From: Histidinibacterium lentulum
Lineage (GTDB): Bacteria > Pseudomonadota > Alphaproteobacteria > Rhodobacterales > Rhodobacteraceae
DNA: 64,000 nt
Assembly: GCF_003789055.1 (NCBI RefSeq)
Contig: NZ_ML119081.1
Span: forward strand, 1 to 64,000
Direction of reading: 5' to 3'
Made by a program: the position numbers and the translations under genes. This document shows positions 9,657 to 17,803 of this stretch, one piece after another. The notes beneath the pieces were generated by a model. That model made no database searches. It was not told the origin of the DNA and saw only the letters and a list, made by a program, of their open reading frames with translations. How positions within the stretch are numbered: position 1 is the stretch's first letter; every line of letters begins with the position of its first letter.

Positions 9657-10500
9657 GAATGACCTCCCTGTTGAGAAGCACGATCTGCTGGTCCTGCGGC
9701 TTCCTCGCGCCGGGATCAGTATCAAGCCCGAGACGCCTGAGCGCGTAGTACAGCAGCGCGCGCCGGACCTTGATCTTCGCCTTGCCGCCACGCATCCCGT
9801 AGTCGAGCGCGATGACCTTGGCCTGGGTTTCGGAAAGGGCGGGGTGGGGCCCGATTTCCAGAGTGGCTTCAGTGTTCCAGTCGTGGTCGTCCGTCGCGGA
9901 CACATCGCTTTCCCGACACTCTCGAATCTCGAGCATTCGCGAGAGCAGGAAGTCCTTGAAGGCTTTGTCGGTCAGGCAGAACGCCCGTGTGTGCCAACGG
10001 AACCCGTCGAACCCGATGGCGTGCGGAGCGATCCAGCGCCAGCGCGGCTCCGGACTGGACAGGGACTGGTACTTCACCTCGATCGCCTCGGACCGGCGTA
10101 TGGCGCCGACCACGGAGCGGAGCGTCACCGGATTGACGCCGCGCACCGGGGTCGGGGCTGAGGCGTAGGGTGGGAGATCGGCGATCCAAGAGTCCTCGCG
10201 GTCGAGGATCCCGTCTGCTACCGACCGAAGCTGGGCGAGGTAGCGGCTTGCGTCGGGTTCGAGGAACCGGGGCTTGAACTCGGGGCCACGGACGTAAGTC
10301 CGCGCGCTCTTGTCGTAGAACATGTTGTCGGGTGCGAAGCCGATGTAACGGTTCAGGTCGGTGGACGCCTGGTTCACCGAGACCCCGAACTGGTCCATCA
10401 GGTCGCTGCGGTTCACATGTCCCTCCCAGAACAGGCGGAACTCTATGAACTCGAGACGCTGCTCGACTCCCCAGCGAAGTTCGGACCTATCGTTGTCCAC
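9640..10500 (-). CDS. BrxR/CapW-like WYL-domain transcriptional regulator
   Basis: A 286-residue regulator with an N-terminal winged helix (SDLMDQFGVSVNQASTDLNR) and a WYL/WCX ligand-sensing region (IEVKYQS, then RWRWIAPHAIGF, about 140-165). This layout matches the BrxR/CapW repressors that head BREX, CBASS and other phage-defence operons. Start: the GTG at 10500 has GGAGG five bases upstream, while the longer frame would need a TTG at 10512 without a good site. It is the first gene of the operon and overlaps the sigma-fusion gene. It probably represses its own operon until infection or DNA damage changes its state. Confidence 0.85.
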   Translation of the reverse strand: MDNDRSELRWGVEQRLEFIEFRLFWEGHVNRSDLMDQFGVSVNQASTDLNRYIGFAPDNMFYDKSARTYVRGPEFKPRFLEPDASRYLAQLRSVADGILDREDSWIADLPPYASAPTPVRGVNPVTLRSVVGAIRRSEAIEVKYQSLSSPEPRWRWIAPHAIGFDGFRWHTRAFCLTDKAFKDFLLSRMLEIRECRESDVSATDDHDWNTEATLEIGPHPALSETQAKVIALDYGMRGGKAKIKVRRALLYYALRRLGLDTDPGARKPQDQQIVLLNREVIHEDHG

Positions 10501-10522
10501 CGCGGCCTCCAAGCGCCATGAT

Positions 10523-10541
10523 GCGCATGGTAACTATGCGC
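10523..10541. promoter_or_regulatory. Inverted repeat, candidate operator of the WYL repressor
   Basis: GCGCAT and ATGCGC form a perfect 6-bp inverted repeat separated by 7 bases, 22 bp upstream of the WYL gene's GTG start. BrxR/CapW repressors bind inverted repeats just before their own gene, so position and form fit an autoregulatory operator. No clear -35/-10 pair was identified. Assignment is by position only. Confidence 0.45.
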
Positions 10542-10816
10542 GCCCATTTTCTGGGTCTACATCAGGCTAGCCGGGAGATCATCATCTGGCAATGCAAATG
10601 CATAACGCAGTTGTGCTTTTGGGGCAGGCAACACGGCCAACGTCGCGAACCTCAATAGACGGCCGTTCTTCTCGTCCCCGGCGGCTCTCAGCACTTCGGC
10701 TCGAGCGCCGCGGCGTCTTCGATCCTGCAAATCATGGAAACGGGCGGAGCCTTCAGAAAAAGCGGCTGATATGGCAAGCTAATGTTGGCGCGCGAATTTG
10801 TCAGCCGCGAAGCCGC
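10542..10816. other. Intergenic stretch between the defence island and the prophage
   Basis: No convincing gene. The only structure noticed is an 8-bp inverted repeat GCGGCTGA (10762-10769) / TCAGCCGC (10801-10808). This interval lies between the defence operon's promoter side and the end of the recombinase module, so it is the likely place for the left prophage attachment site. No duplicate with the right side could be recognised by eye, which is expected for serine recombinases with very short shared cores. Confidence 0.35.
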
Positions 10817-11203
10817 CTACAGCTCGAATATGGATTGCTGGTCTGTCCATATGATCGGGAACGGCTCCAGCAGCTGCGCAAGCGCCACCTCCGGCCTCTG
10901 CTTGCCGTCCAGGATCGCTTCAACGATGTCGGGCGCAAGCTGCGTCAACCGCAGGACGCGGGTCATGTAGGAGGGCGCGATGCCCTCCCGTTCGGCCAGT
11001 TCGGCGATGGTAGCGAACTCACCCGACTCCAGCATCCGTTTCCAGCGGAACGCGCGAGCCAGTGCCTTGACCAGCGTGTTGTCGGTCCGCCGCGAGTGCG
11101 CCGCGCCTTCTGGCAACTGCATCTCCTTCTTCCCGCCGCGCTTCACGATGCGGAACGGGACATGGAGCGTCACAGTCTCCGGGATCGGCGTGCTGCGGTT
11201 CAT
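10817..11203 (-). CDS. Helix-turn-helix protein of the recombinase module
   Basis: A 128-residue protein with a ParB-type helix-turn-helix (ATIAELAEREGIAPSYMTRV, about 64-83). Its start overlaps the serine recombinase stop by four bases (ATGA), so the two are co-translated. Similar small proteins commonly follow serine recombinases with DUF2924 in alphaproteobacterial prophages; it may be a recombination directionality or accessory factor. Function is inferred from context. Confidence 0.7.
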   Translation of the reverse strand: MNRSTPIPETVTLHVPFRIVKRGGKKEMQLPEGAAHSRRTDNTLVKALARAFRWKRMLESGEFATIAELAEREGIAPSYMTRVLRLTQLAPDIVEAILDGKQRPEVALAQLLEPFPIIWTDQQSIFEL

Positions 11204-12510
11204 GCGGCCGCCTCGATGCCGCCGGCCAGCATCTCGCGCGCGAGGCTGCCGAGCCCGTCGACGCGCAGCCGGACGTTGAGCCCGTCCGTGCCAATGTCCA
11301 CGCGCTCGACCAGCAACGCCATGATGCGCGCCTGTTCGGCGGGGAACAGTTCATCCCACAGCGGATCGAGCTGCTGCAGCGCCGCGCGGGCGTCGGCCTC
11401 GGTGATTCCGTCGTCCTGCGTCCGCGCCGCTTTCCATGTCCCCGCTACGATCTCGGGCTGGCGGAACACAGCGCGCAGTTGGTGAACCACTGCCGCCTCG
11501 ATGTCGCCAGCGGGCACGCGGCCGACCGCGCAAGCCCCAGCCCCGTGCTTCAGCACCGTCTGGCTGACATAGTAGCGATAGAGCCGACCACCCTTGCGGG
11601 TGTGTGTCGGTGAGAACGCTGCGCCATCGGGCCCGAACAGCAGCCCCTTCAGGAGCGCGGGCGTCTCGGCGCGGGTGCGGGCGGCGCGCTTGCGAGGGCT
11701 CTCCTGCAGGATGGCGTGAACGCGGTCCCACGTCTCGCGGTCGATGATCGCATTGTGCTCGCCCGGGTAGCTGTCGCCCTTGTGAACCGCCTCACCGATA
11801 TACGCGCGGTTGGACAGCATCCGATAGAGGTACTTCTTGTCGATCCGATTGCCGCGCGGCGTGGCAATGCCCCGCGCGCCGACCTCGCGGGCCAGCAGCG
11901 TGCAGGAGCCGATTTCGATGAATCGGGCGAAGATCCAGCGCACATGCTCGGAGTTCTCCTCATCGACCAGAAGCTTCCGGTTTTCCACCCTGTAACCGAA
12001 GGGCGGCACCCCGCCCATCCACATGCCCTTCTTCCGGCTGGCTGCGACCTTGTCGCGGATGCGCTCTGCAGTGACCTCGCGCTCGAACTGGGCGAACGAG
12101 AGCAGGATGTTAAGCGTCAGCCGGCCCATCGACGTGGTCGTGTTGAAGGACTGCGTGACCGAGACGAAAGTCACGCCGTTTCGGTCGAACACCTCGACCA
12201 GCTTGGCGAAATCCGCGAGGGACCGGCTGAGGCGGTCGATCTTGTAGACCACCACCACGTCGACCAGCCCGTCCTCGATATCCTCCAGCAGCCGCTTCAA
12301 TCCGGGCCGCTCCAGCGTGCCGCCCGAGATGCCGCCGTCGTCATACTGATCGCGGACCAGCACCCAGCCCTCTGAGCGCTGGCTGGCGATGTAGGCTTCG
12401 CATGCCTCGCGTTGGGCGTGGAGCGAGTTGAACTCCTGCTCCAGCCCTTCCTCGGATGATTTCCGAGTGTAGATCGCGCACCGCAGCTTTCGGACGATCG
12501 GCTTCGTCAT
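11200..12510 (-). CDS. Large serine recombinase (probable prophage integrase)
   Basis: A 436-residue resolvase/invertase-type recombinase. The catalytic serine lies in YTRKSS (about residue 16), and the motif VYKIDRLSRS and the helix-E region are intact. A central recombinase domain (GVPPFGYRV, then TPRGN) and a C-terminal ribbon/coiled region follow. The ATG at 12510 overlaps the stop of DUF2924 (ATGA); the longer frame starts inside that gene. It probably integrates and excises the prophage by strand exchange at a short core. It stands at the left edge of the phage genes, as expected for an integrase. Confidence 0.9.
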   Translation of the reverse strand: MTKPIVRKLRCAIYTRKSSEEGLEQEFNSLHAQREACEAYIASQRSEGWVLVRDQYDDGGISGGTLERPGLKRLLEDIEDGLVDVVVVYKIDRLSRSLADFAKLVEVFDRNGVTFVSVTQSFNTTTSMGRLTLNILLSFAQFEREVTAERIRDKVAASRKKGMWMGGVPPFGYRVENRKLLVDEENSEHVRWIFARFIEIGSCTLLAREVGARGIATPRGNRIDKKYLYRMLSNRAYIGEAVHKGDSYPGEHNAIIDRETWDRVHAILQESPRKRAARTRAETPALLKGLLFGPDGAAFSPTHTRKGGRLYRYYVSQTVLKHGAGACAVGRVPAGDIEAAVVHQLRAVFRQPEIVAGTWKAARTQDDGITEADARAALQQLDPLWDELFPAEQARIMALLVERVDIGTDGLNVRLRVDGLGSLAREMLAGGIEAAA

Positions 12511-12959
12511 GTCCGCGCCCTCCGGTTCTTGAGCCCGAAGAACACCCAGCCGTTCCAGCGCGTGCCGGTGATGGCTCGCGCGATGGCCGAGAGCGACTTG
12601 TACGGCCGCCCTTGCCACTCGAACCCGTCTGCGGTGACGGTGACGACGTGCTCAACGCCCTGCCACTCGCGGATCAGCCGCGTGCCGGCGATGGGCATGG
12701 TGTCGGCGCGGACGCGGCTCTTCTTGCGGTCACCGCCGTCGAGGTCCTCCCCCAGCCGTTCCAGCCGCCGGATGGTCTCGGGCTTCAACCCGCCATAGGC
12801 CAGTTCCTGGATGCGATAGGCCAGCCGGCTCTCCAGGTAGCGGCGGTTGAACGGCGGCGGCTCGCTGTCGAACAGATCGCGCCACTGCGCCTTCAGGTCT
12901 GCCGTCGAGGCGGCCTTCAGCGCGGCGAGGCGCGCGGGGATGGGATCGTGGGTCGTCAT
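12507..12959 (-). CDS. DUF2924 domain-containing protein
   Basis: A 150-residue DUF2924 protein (RLAALKAASTADLKAQWRDL at the N-terminus, then FNRRYLESRLAYRIQELAYGG and a basic C-terminus). DUF2924 genes are constant neighbours of alphaproteobacterial serine recombinases; the function is unknown and it may be a DNA-binding accessory factor. It overlaps the recombinase downstream and a small conserved gene upstream by four bases each. Confidence 0.85.
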   Translation of the reverse strand: MTTHDPIPARLAALKAASTADLKAQWRDLFDSEPPPFNRRYLESRLAYRIQELAYGGLKPETIRRLERLGEDLDGGDRKKSRVRADTMPIAGTRLIREWQGVEHVVTVTADGFEWQGRPYKSLSAIARAITGTRWNGWVFFGLKNRRART

Positions 12960-13183
12960 GCGGTTCTCCGGTGAGTTGGAGTTTCATGACGGCATGCGCT
13001 CGCCGGAGAGTGTAGGTGAATTTCTCCAGTATCGTCAGAAGGTTCGCCCACTTCCCGCAGTCGAAGTCGGACCAGCCCGAGCGCCAGCAGGCCGCACAAC
13101 TCGGCGCGGCGCTCGGCGGGGGTCATCTGGTCGGGTGGCAGTGGGTTCGAGCCCAGCCGTGGGTATGTCGGGGCGTTTCGCAT
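12956..13183 (-). CDS. Small conserved protein upstream of DUF2924
   Basis: A 75-residue protein with the recognisable core MTPAERRAELCGLLALGLVR, commonly present as the first gene of recombinase/DUF2924 modules. The ATG at 13183 begins the conserved part (MRNAPTYPRLG); a longer frame to 13228 is possible. It overlaps DUF2924 by four bases. Function is unknown. Confidence 0.65.
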   Translation of the reverse strand: MRNAPTYPRLGSNPLPPDQMTPAERRAELCGLLALGLVRLRLREVGEPSDDTGEIHLHSPASACRHETPTHRRTA

Positions 13184-13282
13184 GAGGGAAACGCTACCCG
13201 CGCACTCTCCGAAAACAATCGGATTCAAAGGCTTATGGGAGTCCCGCGTAAGCCTGCGCAGAGGATGGGAACCGGCGGAGCC

Positions 13283-14014
13283 TCAGTGACGTGTCGCCGG
13301 CGCGACCTGTGCATCGGTGTCTAGAACCAGCGCCGATCTCCAGAGCGGCGTTTTCATGAACACCGCCTCCTCGCAGCGATAGCTGGTCGTTCCCCGCTCC
13401 TGCTGCAACAGGCCAGCCCAGCAGAGCGGGCGCAGGACGTGGATGTAGAGCTGGCCCATCACCTCGTCGTAGCGCGGGAGAGGTCCCTTCTCAGGCTCGC
13501 CGAAGAATACGCGGCGGAGGTGCGCGCCCGTGGCGCCGTCCTCGGTCTCGACGTTGAGCACGTTCAGGAACACGTCCCAATTGCCCAGGATCGGCGCGTC
13601 GTCGAACCGCGACATGCTGGCGTGGTTGATCCGGAACAGGAAGAACGGGACGACCGTGCCGAAAATCCGGCCGGGATGGCCCGTCAGCGCCTGGCCGGTC
13701 TTGGTCAGGCGGAACTCACCCTTGTAGTGCCGCCCGAGCTTCATCGCGATCATCAGGTCGTGCAGCACCATGAGCGGGGCGAAGTCAGGCTCGTTCAGCA
13801 CCTTGTTGACGGCGAAGAGGTCCGCCTCGGTGTGGCCGGGCCAGTCGAACGCGGCCGCGGCCCAGTGCACGAAGACCCGCTTGAAGGCCTTGGACGGCGT
13901 CAGGGGGATGCCGCCATGCTCGCCGATCCAGGCGAAGGTCTTCTCCATCCCGCGCACCAGCGGCGAGAACCCCAGCGCCGGATCGGCATCGTCCATCTCC
14001 CGCAGCGCGATCAC
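13283..14014 (-). CDS. Hypothetical protein next to the repressor
   Basis: A 243-residue soluble protein without a domain I recognise. It is Trp/Phe-rich and predicted globular. It follows the S24 repressor gene by a single base on the same strand, so it is probably co-transcribed with it and expressed in the lysogen. That position suggests a lysogeny or superinfection-related role, but nothing in the sequence proves it. Confidence 0.7.
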   Translation of the reverse strand: MIALREMDDADPALGFSPLVRGMEKTFAWIGEHGGIPLTPSKAFKRVFVHWAAAAFDWPGHTEADLFAVNKVLNEPDFAPLMVLHDLMIAMKLGRHYKGEFRLTKTGQALTGHPGRIFGTVVPFFLFRINHASMSRFDDAPILGNWDVFLNVLNVETEDGATGAHLRRVFFGEPEKGPLPRYDEVMGQLYIHVLRPLCWAGLLQQERGTTSYRCEEAVFMKTPLWRSALVLDTDAQVAPATRH

Positions 14015-14015
14015 C

Positions 14016-14693
14016 TCAGATCTCCCGCGCGAACCATCGGATGCGGCCGACGATGTGAATCTCGTCTGCCGTTCTTTCGTATTCAGGATAGTGCTTGTTG
14101 TCGGAGATGACGCGCACCGCGGGCGGGTCGCTGTTGGGGATGTGCTCCAGCCGCTTGGCCACCAGTCCCATCCCGTCGTCCAGAACGAAGATGCCGGGCG
14201 GGTTGGGGGCGCGACGGGTCATGTCGACCAGCACCGCGTCGCCGCTCAACAGCGTCGGCGCCATGCTGTCGCCTTCGACATGCATGATGCGCAGCTGCGA
14301 CGGAGTGGCCTTGAGGCTGTTTCGGATCCAGGAGCGGCGGAAATGATAGACCCGGCCGGGCGTGTCGCCGTCCTCGGTCACGACGGCGCCGCCGCCCATC
14401 GCGGGGCGCGGGGTGGCGTGGGCGATGGCAACGAAGGCGTCGTCAGGATTGTCCAGGAAGGGGGGCTTCCCCTCCACCTCACCGATGCCATGGATCAGCC
14501 AGTCGCGATCCACCTTCAGCACGCGGGCGACCTCGGCCAGCCGGTCTATGCCAGGGCGCGTCGAGCGTCCGCGGAGGATGTCGTAGACGAACGAACGGTT
14601 CACGCCGGCCATCTCGGCGACGTGGGCGGGACTGATGCCGAGCTGGTTGGCCCGGGCTCTGAGGCGGTCGGAAAGCGTGTGGTGCTCGGTCAT
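14016..14693 (-). CDS. CI-like repressor, XRE helix-turn-helix plus S24 peptidase
   Basis: A 225-residue repressor. The N-terminus holds an XRE helix-turn-helix (ISPAHVAEMAGVNRSFVYDI); the C-terminus is an S24/LexA-type autoprotease with the catalytic Ser in VEGDSMAP (about 140) and Lys in GLVAKRLEHI (about 175). Such repressors hold the lysogenic state and cleave themselves after RecA activation. The ATG at 14693 is favoured over the frame to 14753, which has no ribosome site and would run through the operator. It faces the early operon that starts at 14810. Confidence 0.9.
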   Translation of the reverse strand: MTEHHTLSDRLRARANQLGISPAHVAEMAGVNRSFVYDILRGRSTRPGIDRLAEVARVLKVDRDWLIHGIGEVEGKPPFLDNPDDAFVAIAHATPRPAMGGGAVVTEDGDTPGRVYHFRRSWIRNSLKATPSQLRIMHVEGDSMAPTLLSGDAVLVDMTRRAPNPPGIFVLDDGMGLVAKRLEHIPNSDPPAVRVISDNKHYPEYERTADEIHIVGRIRWFAREI

Positions 14694-14717
14694 GTCATCC
14701 CCACCCAACTGTGGATG

Positions 14718-14736
14718 AAATAGGATAAAATAGGAT
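14718..14736. promoter_or_regulatory. Direct repeats, candidate repressor operator
   Basis: AAATAGGAT occurs twice (14718-14726 and 14728-14736) with a 10-bp period, one helical turn, in the divergent gap between the S24 repressor and the first early gene. The gap is AT-rich compared with its surroundings. It is a likely binding site for the repressor and may cover both divergent promoters. Confidence 0.5.
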
Positions 14737-14809
14737 TGATCGAAGCCCGTCAAGCGAATAAGAACAGAAGGTAAACATCTTACACGGGAATCGGGGCGGA
14801 GGGCAGCGA

Positions 14810-15493
14810 ATGCACATCGACAAATCGTACTTCACGCTTCCCGAGATCCTCGAGCGCTGGCAGATCACGGAAGCGGACCTGATCTACCTTGCGGAAAACG
14901 ACAAGCTCCGCCTGTCGGTGCGCGTGTTCGGCGTGCCGATCGAGTTCGGCGACATCGAGGAGGACGTGCGAGGCGAGACCTGCCGGGTGCCGTGGGAGCA
15001 GAACTACTACAGCGGCCTGCTCGATCTCCATGCCCGTGATGTGTTCCAGCTTTTCCGGTACGGTGAGGTTCATCTCGCGAGTTTTCGGACGCCGAGGGCC
15101 GACTACGCGGAGACCTGGGGCGATGCGCAGCCCGTCCTCGTCATGATCGGCGACCTGCTGCTAAGGCGCGATGAACGCGACCGTTTCGAGGTCGAGACCG
15201 GGTTCTCGCCCGGCGGACAGCCGATGGAGGAGGCCACCTTCATCCACTCGGCCGACTATCTCGAGGTTCGCTGCAACGGCTGCCGGTTCAAGCTGGGCCC
15301 GATCCAGGCGGAGGTCGTGCGCGCGCTGCACGAGGCCGCGCAGGCCGGCGCGCCCTGGCAGAACGGCAAGGCGATCCTGTCGCGCGCCGGCTCGAAGAGC
15401 CTGCGCATGGCCGACGTCTTCAAGTCGCAGAAAGACTGGCGGCATCTGATCCGCTCCGACCGGCGCGGCGGCTACCGTCTGAATCTCGACTGA
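14810..15493 (+). CDS. First early gene, HTH-like hypothetical protein
   Basis: A 227-residue protein. Its N-terminus (YFTLPEILERWQITEADLI) resembles a MerR/excisionase helix-turn-helix, and the C-terminal 80 residues look like a winged helix (AILSRAGSKSLRMADVFKSQ). It is the first gene on the plus strand opposite the repressor and is preceded by GGAGGGCAGCGA before the ATG. A Cro-like or early regulatory role is plausible from position. Confidence 0.7.
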   Translation: MHIDKSYFTLPEILERWQITEADLIYLAENDKLRLSVRVFGVPIEFGDIEEDVRGETCRVPWEQNYYSGLLDLHARDVFQLFRYGEVHLASFRTPRADYAETWGDAQPVLVMIGDLLLRRDERDRFEVETGFSPGGQPMEEATFIHSADYLEVRCNGCRFKLGPIQAEVVRALHEAAQAGAPWQNGKAILSRAGSKSLRMADVFKSQKDWRHLIRSDRRGGYRLNLD

Positions 15494-15695
15494 CCGATCC
15501 CCGTCCGCCCGGTCCCTGTGGGATCGGGAGGGGGACGAGTGAGGGATGGTGGGGGATGACGGCGCCCCGCCAGCGGCCAAGAGCCAGTCCCGCAAGGGCC
15601 GTCTGATCCCCCTCCGCATCCCCCGCCAGTCCCCACGACATCCCACACCGTAATTGCGCACTGTCTCCTCAACGACGACACGAGAGGAGACACCG
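15494..15695. repeat. Intergenic region with clustered GGGAT/ATCCC motifs
   Basis: No gene in this about 200-bp stretch. It holds short inverted copies of G-rich words: GTGGGAT (15518-15524) with ATCCCAC (15640-15646), GGAGGGGGA (15527-15535) with TCCCCCTCC (15607-15615), and GGGGGATG (15551-15558) with CATCCCCC (15617-15624). The partners are not nested as one stem, so they look like separate binding sites rather than a single hairpin. Replication origin or operator are both possible. Confidence 0.45.
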
Positions 15696-15962
15696 ATGCT
15701 GCAGAGGCATTGCCTGAACCAGAAGGAGCTGGCCCGGCGCTGGGGGATCTCCCACCGGACGCTGGAACGCTGGCGCTACAGCGGCCAGGGACCGGCCTTT
15801 CTCAAACTCGGCGGGCGCGTGCTCTACCGGCTCGCCGACGTCGAAGCCTTCGAGCAGAGCCAGCTTCAGCGTGCCTTGAAGATCAGCGAGGCGGTCGCGC
15901 GCGTCGATCATCCGCGCCGCCAGCTGACCGCGGACCCCGCGCGGGCCGCACGGGTATGCTGA
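15696..15962 (+). CDS. AlpA/excisionase-like helix-turn-helix protein
   Basis: An 88-residue protein with a MerR/excisionase-type helix-turn-helix (LNQKELARRWGISHRTLERW, then LGGRVLYRLADVEAFE). Such proteins bend DNA for excision or regulate early genes. The ATG at 15696 follows GAGAGGAGACACCG, a good ribosome site. It overlaps the next gene by seven bases. Confidence 0.8.
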   Translation: MLQRHCLNQKELARRWGISHRTLERWRYSGQGPAFLKLGGRVLYRLADVEAFEQSQLQRALKISEAVARVDHPRRQLTADPARAARVC

Positions 15963-16309
15963 TGGTCGCCGCCACCCCGATCGGCGCCCGCGTGGCAACG
16001 CCGAAGCTCAGCGATGTCGAGCTCTACGCCTGGATTGCGCAGGCCGAAGCCGGCGCCCGGATCGAATATCACCGCGGCTTCCTCGGGATCGACGTCACGC
16101 CGGTGATCTCGACCCTGCCGGAGCCCGAGCGCCGCCAGCTTGCCGATCTCGGTCAGGCCGCGCTGGGCGCCTTCGAGAAGGGCCTCGTCCACCTCGTGCA
16201 GGAGCGCGCGGGCCCCGATCGCTTCGCTTACATCGCCGTCGCCCGTCCGAGACCCAAAGCCGCCGCCACCTCGCTTTCGGCGCTGCTCCTCGAAGAGCGC
16301 GCCGCGTGA
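15956..16309 (+). CDS. Hypothetical early protein
   Basis: A 117-residue protein with no recognised domain. The N-terminal half (LSDVELYAWIAQAEAGARIE) and the helical middle suggest a small globular protein. It is coupled to the preceding excisionase-like gene by overlap, and its stop overlaps the open frame that follows. It belongs to the early operon; the function is unknown. Confidence 0.65.
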   Translation: MLMVAATPIGARVATPKLSDVELYAWIAQAEAGARIEYHRGFLGIDVTPVISTLPEPERRQLADLGQAALGAFEKGLVHLVQERAGPDRFAYIAVARPRPKAAATSLSALLLEERAA

Positions 16310-16344
16310 TGGCCCTGCCATTCCCTTCGAACGGAGACCCCACC

Positions 16345-16923
16345 ATGCCGCATCCCGACAACGCCCCGCATTTCAACGATCTCGAACGTCTCGCCCTAAG
16401 CGACATCGCGGCGCTGGCACCCGAGCTGCTGCTGGATCTGCAGACGACGGCGCTCGCCGAGACCGCCCGCGTGAAGCGGCTGCGGGACAGGCTCGAGGCC
16501 GGGATCGCGCAGCGTTACGAGGCCGCCGCCACGGCCGAGCGGGCTGCACAGGGCAAGACCAGCGGCACCGTGCGCGTCGAGGACGAAAACGTCGTGATCG
16601 TCGCGGACCTGCCGAAAAAGGTCACGTGGGATCAGGACCGGCTCGCCGCCATGGTCGAGCGCATCCGCGCCGCCGGCGACGACCCGACCGAGTATCTCGA
16701 GATCGCCTATCGCGTGCCCGAGCGGCGCTTCGGCGCCTGGCCCGCGGCGATGCGCGAGGGCTTCGCGGACGCGCGCAGCGAGACCACCGGCAAACCCGTC
16801 TTCCGGCTCGAGACCGGTGACGCGCGGCGGCGGGACGCCCGAGCGGTAACGCCGGGCAGGTTCCCCTTCGGCACCCGGTCACCCCCGCCGCCGCGCACCC
16901 TGAACGCAATCCCGGAGAACCCC
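16345..16923 (+). CDS. Hypothetical early protein lacking its own stop codon
   Basis: About 190 residues with a helical N-terminal half (LALSDIAALAPELLLDLQTT, then VKRLRDRLEAGI) and a conserved-looking C-terminal half (VTWDQDRLAAMVERIRAAG). ATG at 16345 has CGGAGA upstream; the frame is open from 16306. No stop separates it from the ATPase at 16924, and the linker after residue about 160 is Arg/Pro-rich and does not look coding. A one-base shift in the GC run near 16820-16835 would give a TAA at 16847-16849. Either a natural fusion or a lost stop. Confidence 0.55.
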
Positions 16924-17781
16924 ATGGCCTTCCGCATCATCACCGCCGACGAACGGCTCTCGGCCGCCGAGAACAAGACCTCGCTCGCCATCTTCGGCCC
17001 ACCCGGCGTCGGCAAGACAACGCTCCTGAAGACGCTGCCCGCCGAGGAGACGGTCTGCCTCGATCTCGAGGCCGGCATGAAGTCGGTACAGGACTGGCGC
17101 GGGGACTCGATCCCGGTGCGCAGCTTCACCGATTTCCGAGACCTCGCGGTGCTGATCGGCGGGCACGACCCGGCCCAGCATCCGAAGTCCTGGTACGGCG
17201 CCGAGTATCACGCCTGGCTGCAGCAGCAGTACCTTGGCACCGGCATCGAGGACTTCCTCGCCCGGAAGCGGATCGTCTTCGTCGACTCGATCACCGACCT
17301 GACGCGGCAGGCCATGGCCTATGCCCGCCAGCAGCCCGAGGCCTTCTCCGAGCGGACCGGCAAACCGGATGTCCGCGGCGCCTACGGGCTTTTGGGCCGC
17401 GAGGTGATCCAGGCCCTGAAGCACCTCCAGCACGCGCGCGGCAAGACGGTGATCTTCGTCGGCGTGCTGGAAAAGGTCACCGACGAGTTCGGCACGACGA
17501 CATGGCAACCGCAGATGGAGGGCACGAAGGCCGGGCGCGAGCTGCCGGGCATCGTCGACCAGGTGGTCTCGATGCAGCTCTTCGGCCGCGACGCCAAGGG
17601 CGACTGGACCCTCGATGAGACCTCCGCCGAGCGCCGGCTCGTCTGCCGCTCCGGCAACCCCTGGGGCCTTCCCGCCAAGGACCGCTCCGGTCGTCTCGAC
17701 ACCACGGAGCCGCCCGATCTCGGCGCACTGATCGCGAAGATCGACGGCCGCGCGCCCACCCAATCCGCAATCCCTTCCTGA
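16924..17781 (+). CDS. RecA-like ATPase, probable Sak4-type phage recombinase
   Basis: A 285-residue AAA/RecA-fold ATPase with Walker A GPPGVGKTTL (about 26-35) and Walker B RKRIVFVDSI (about 115-124). Phage proteins of this kind next to an SSB-like gene and an exonuclease gene are usually Sak4-like single-strand annealing recombinases. The ATG at 16924 has CCGGAGAACCCC in front of it, so it can start on its own even though the frame is open upstream. The SSB-like gene follows after 22 bp. The Sak4 call is an inference from motifs and context. Confidence 0.75.
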   Translation: MAFRIITADERLSAAENKTSLAIFGPPGVGKTTLLKTLPAEETVCLDLEAGMKSVQDWRGDSIPVRSFTDFRDLAVLIGGHDPAQHPKSWYGAEYHAWLQQQYLGTGIEDFLARKRIVFVDSITDLTRQAMAYARQQPEAFSERTGKPDVRGAYGLLGREVIQALKHLQHARGKTVIFVGVLEKVTDEFGTTTWQPQMEGTKAGRELPGIVDQVVSMQLFGRDAKGDWTLDETSAERRLVCRSGNPWGLPAKDRSGRLDTTEPPDLGALIAKIDGRAPTQSAIPS

Positions 17782-17803
17782 TCCAGACGCAAAGGACAGA
17801 CCC

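Noticed and set aside
10762-10808. 8-bp inverted repeat as attachment site
   Set aside because: No matching copy was seen near the right end, so it is kept only as a note on the intergenic region.
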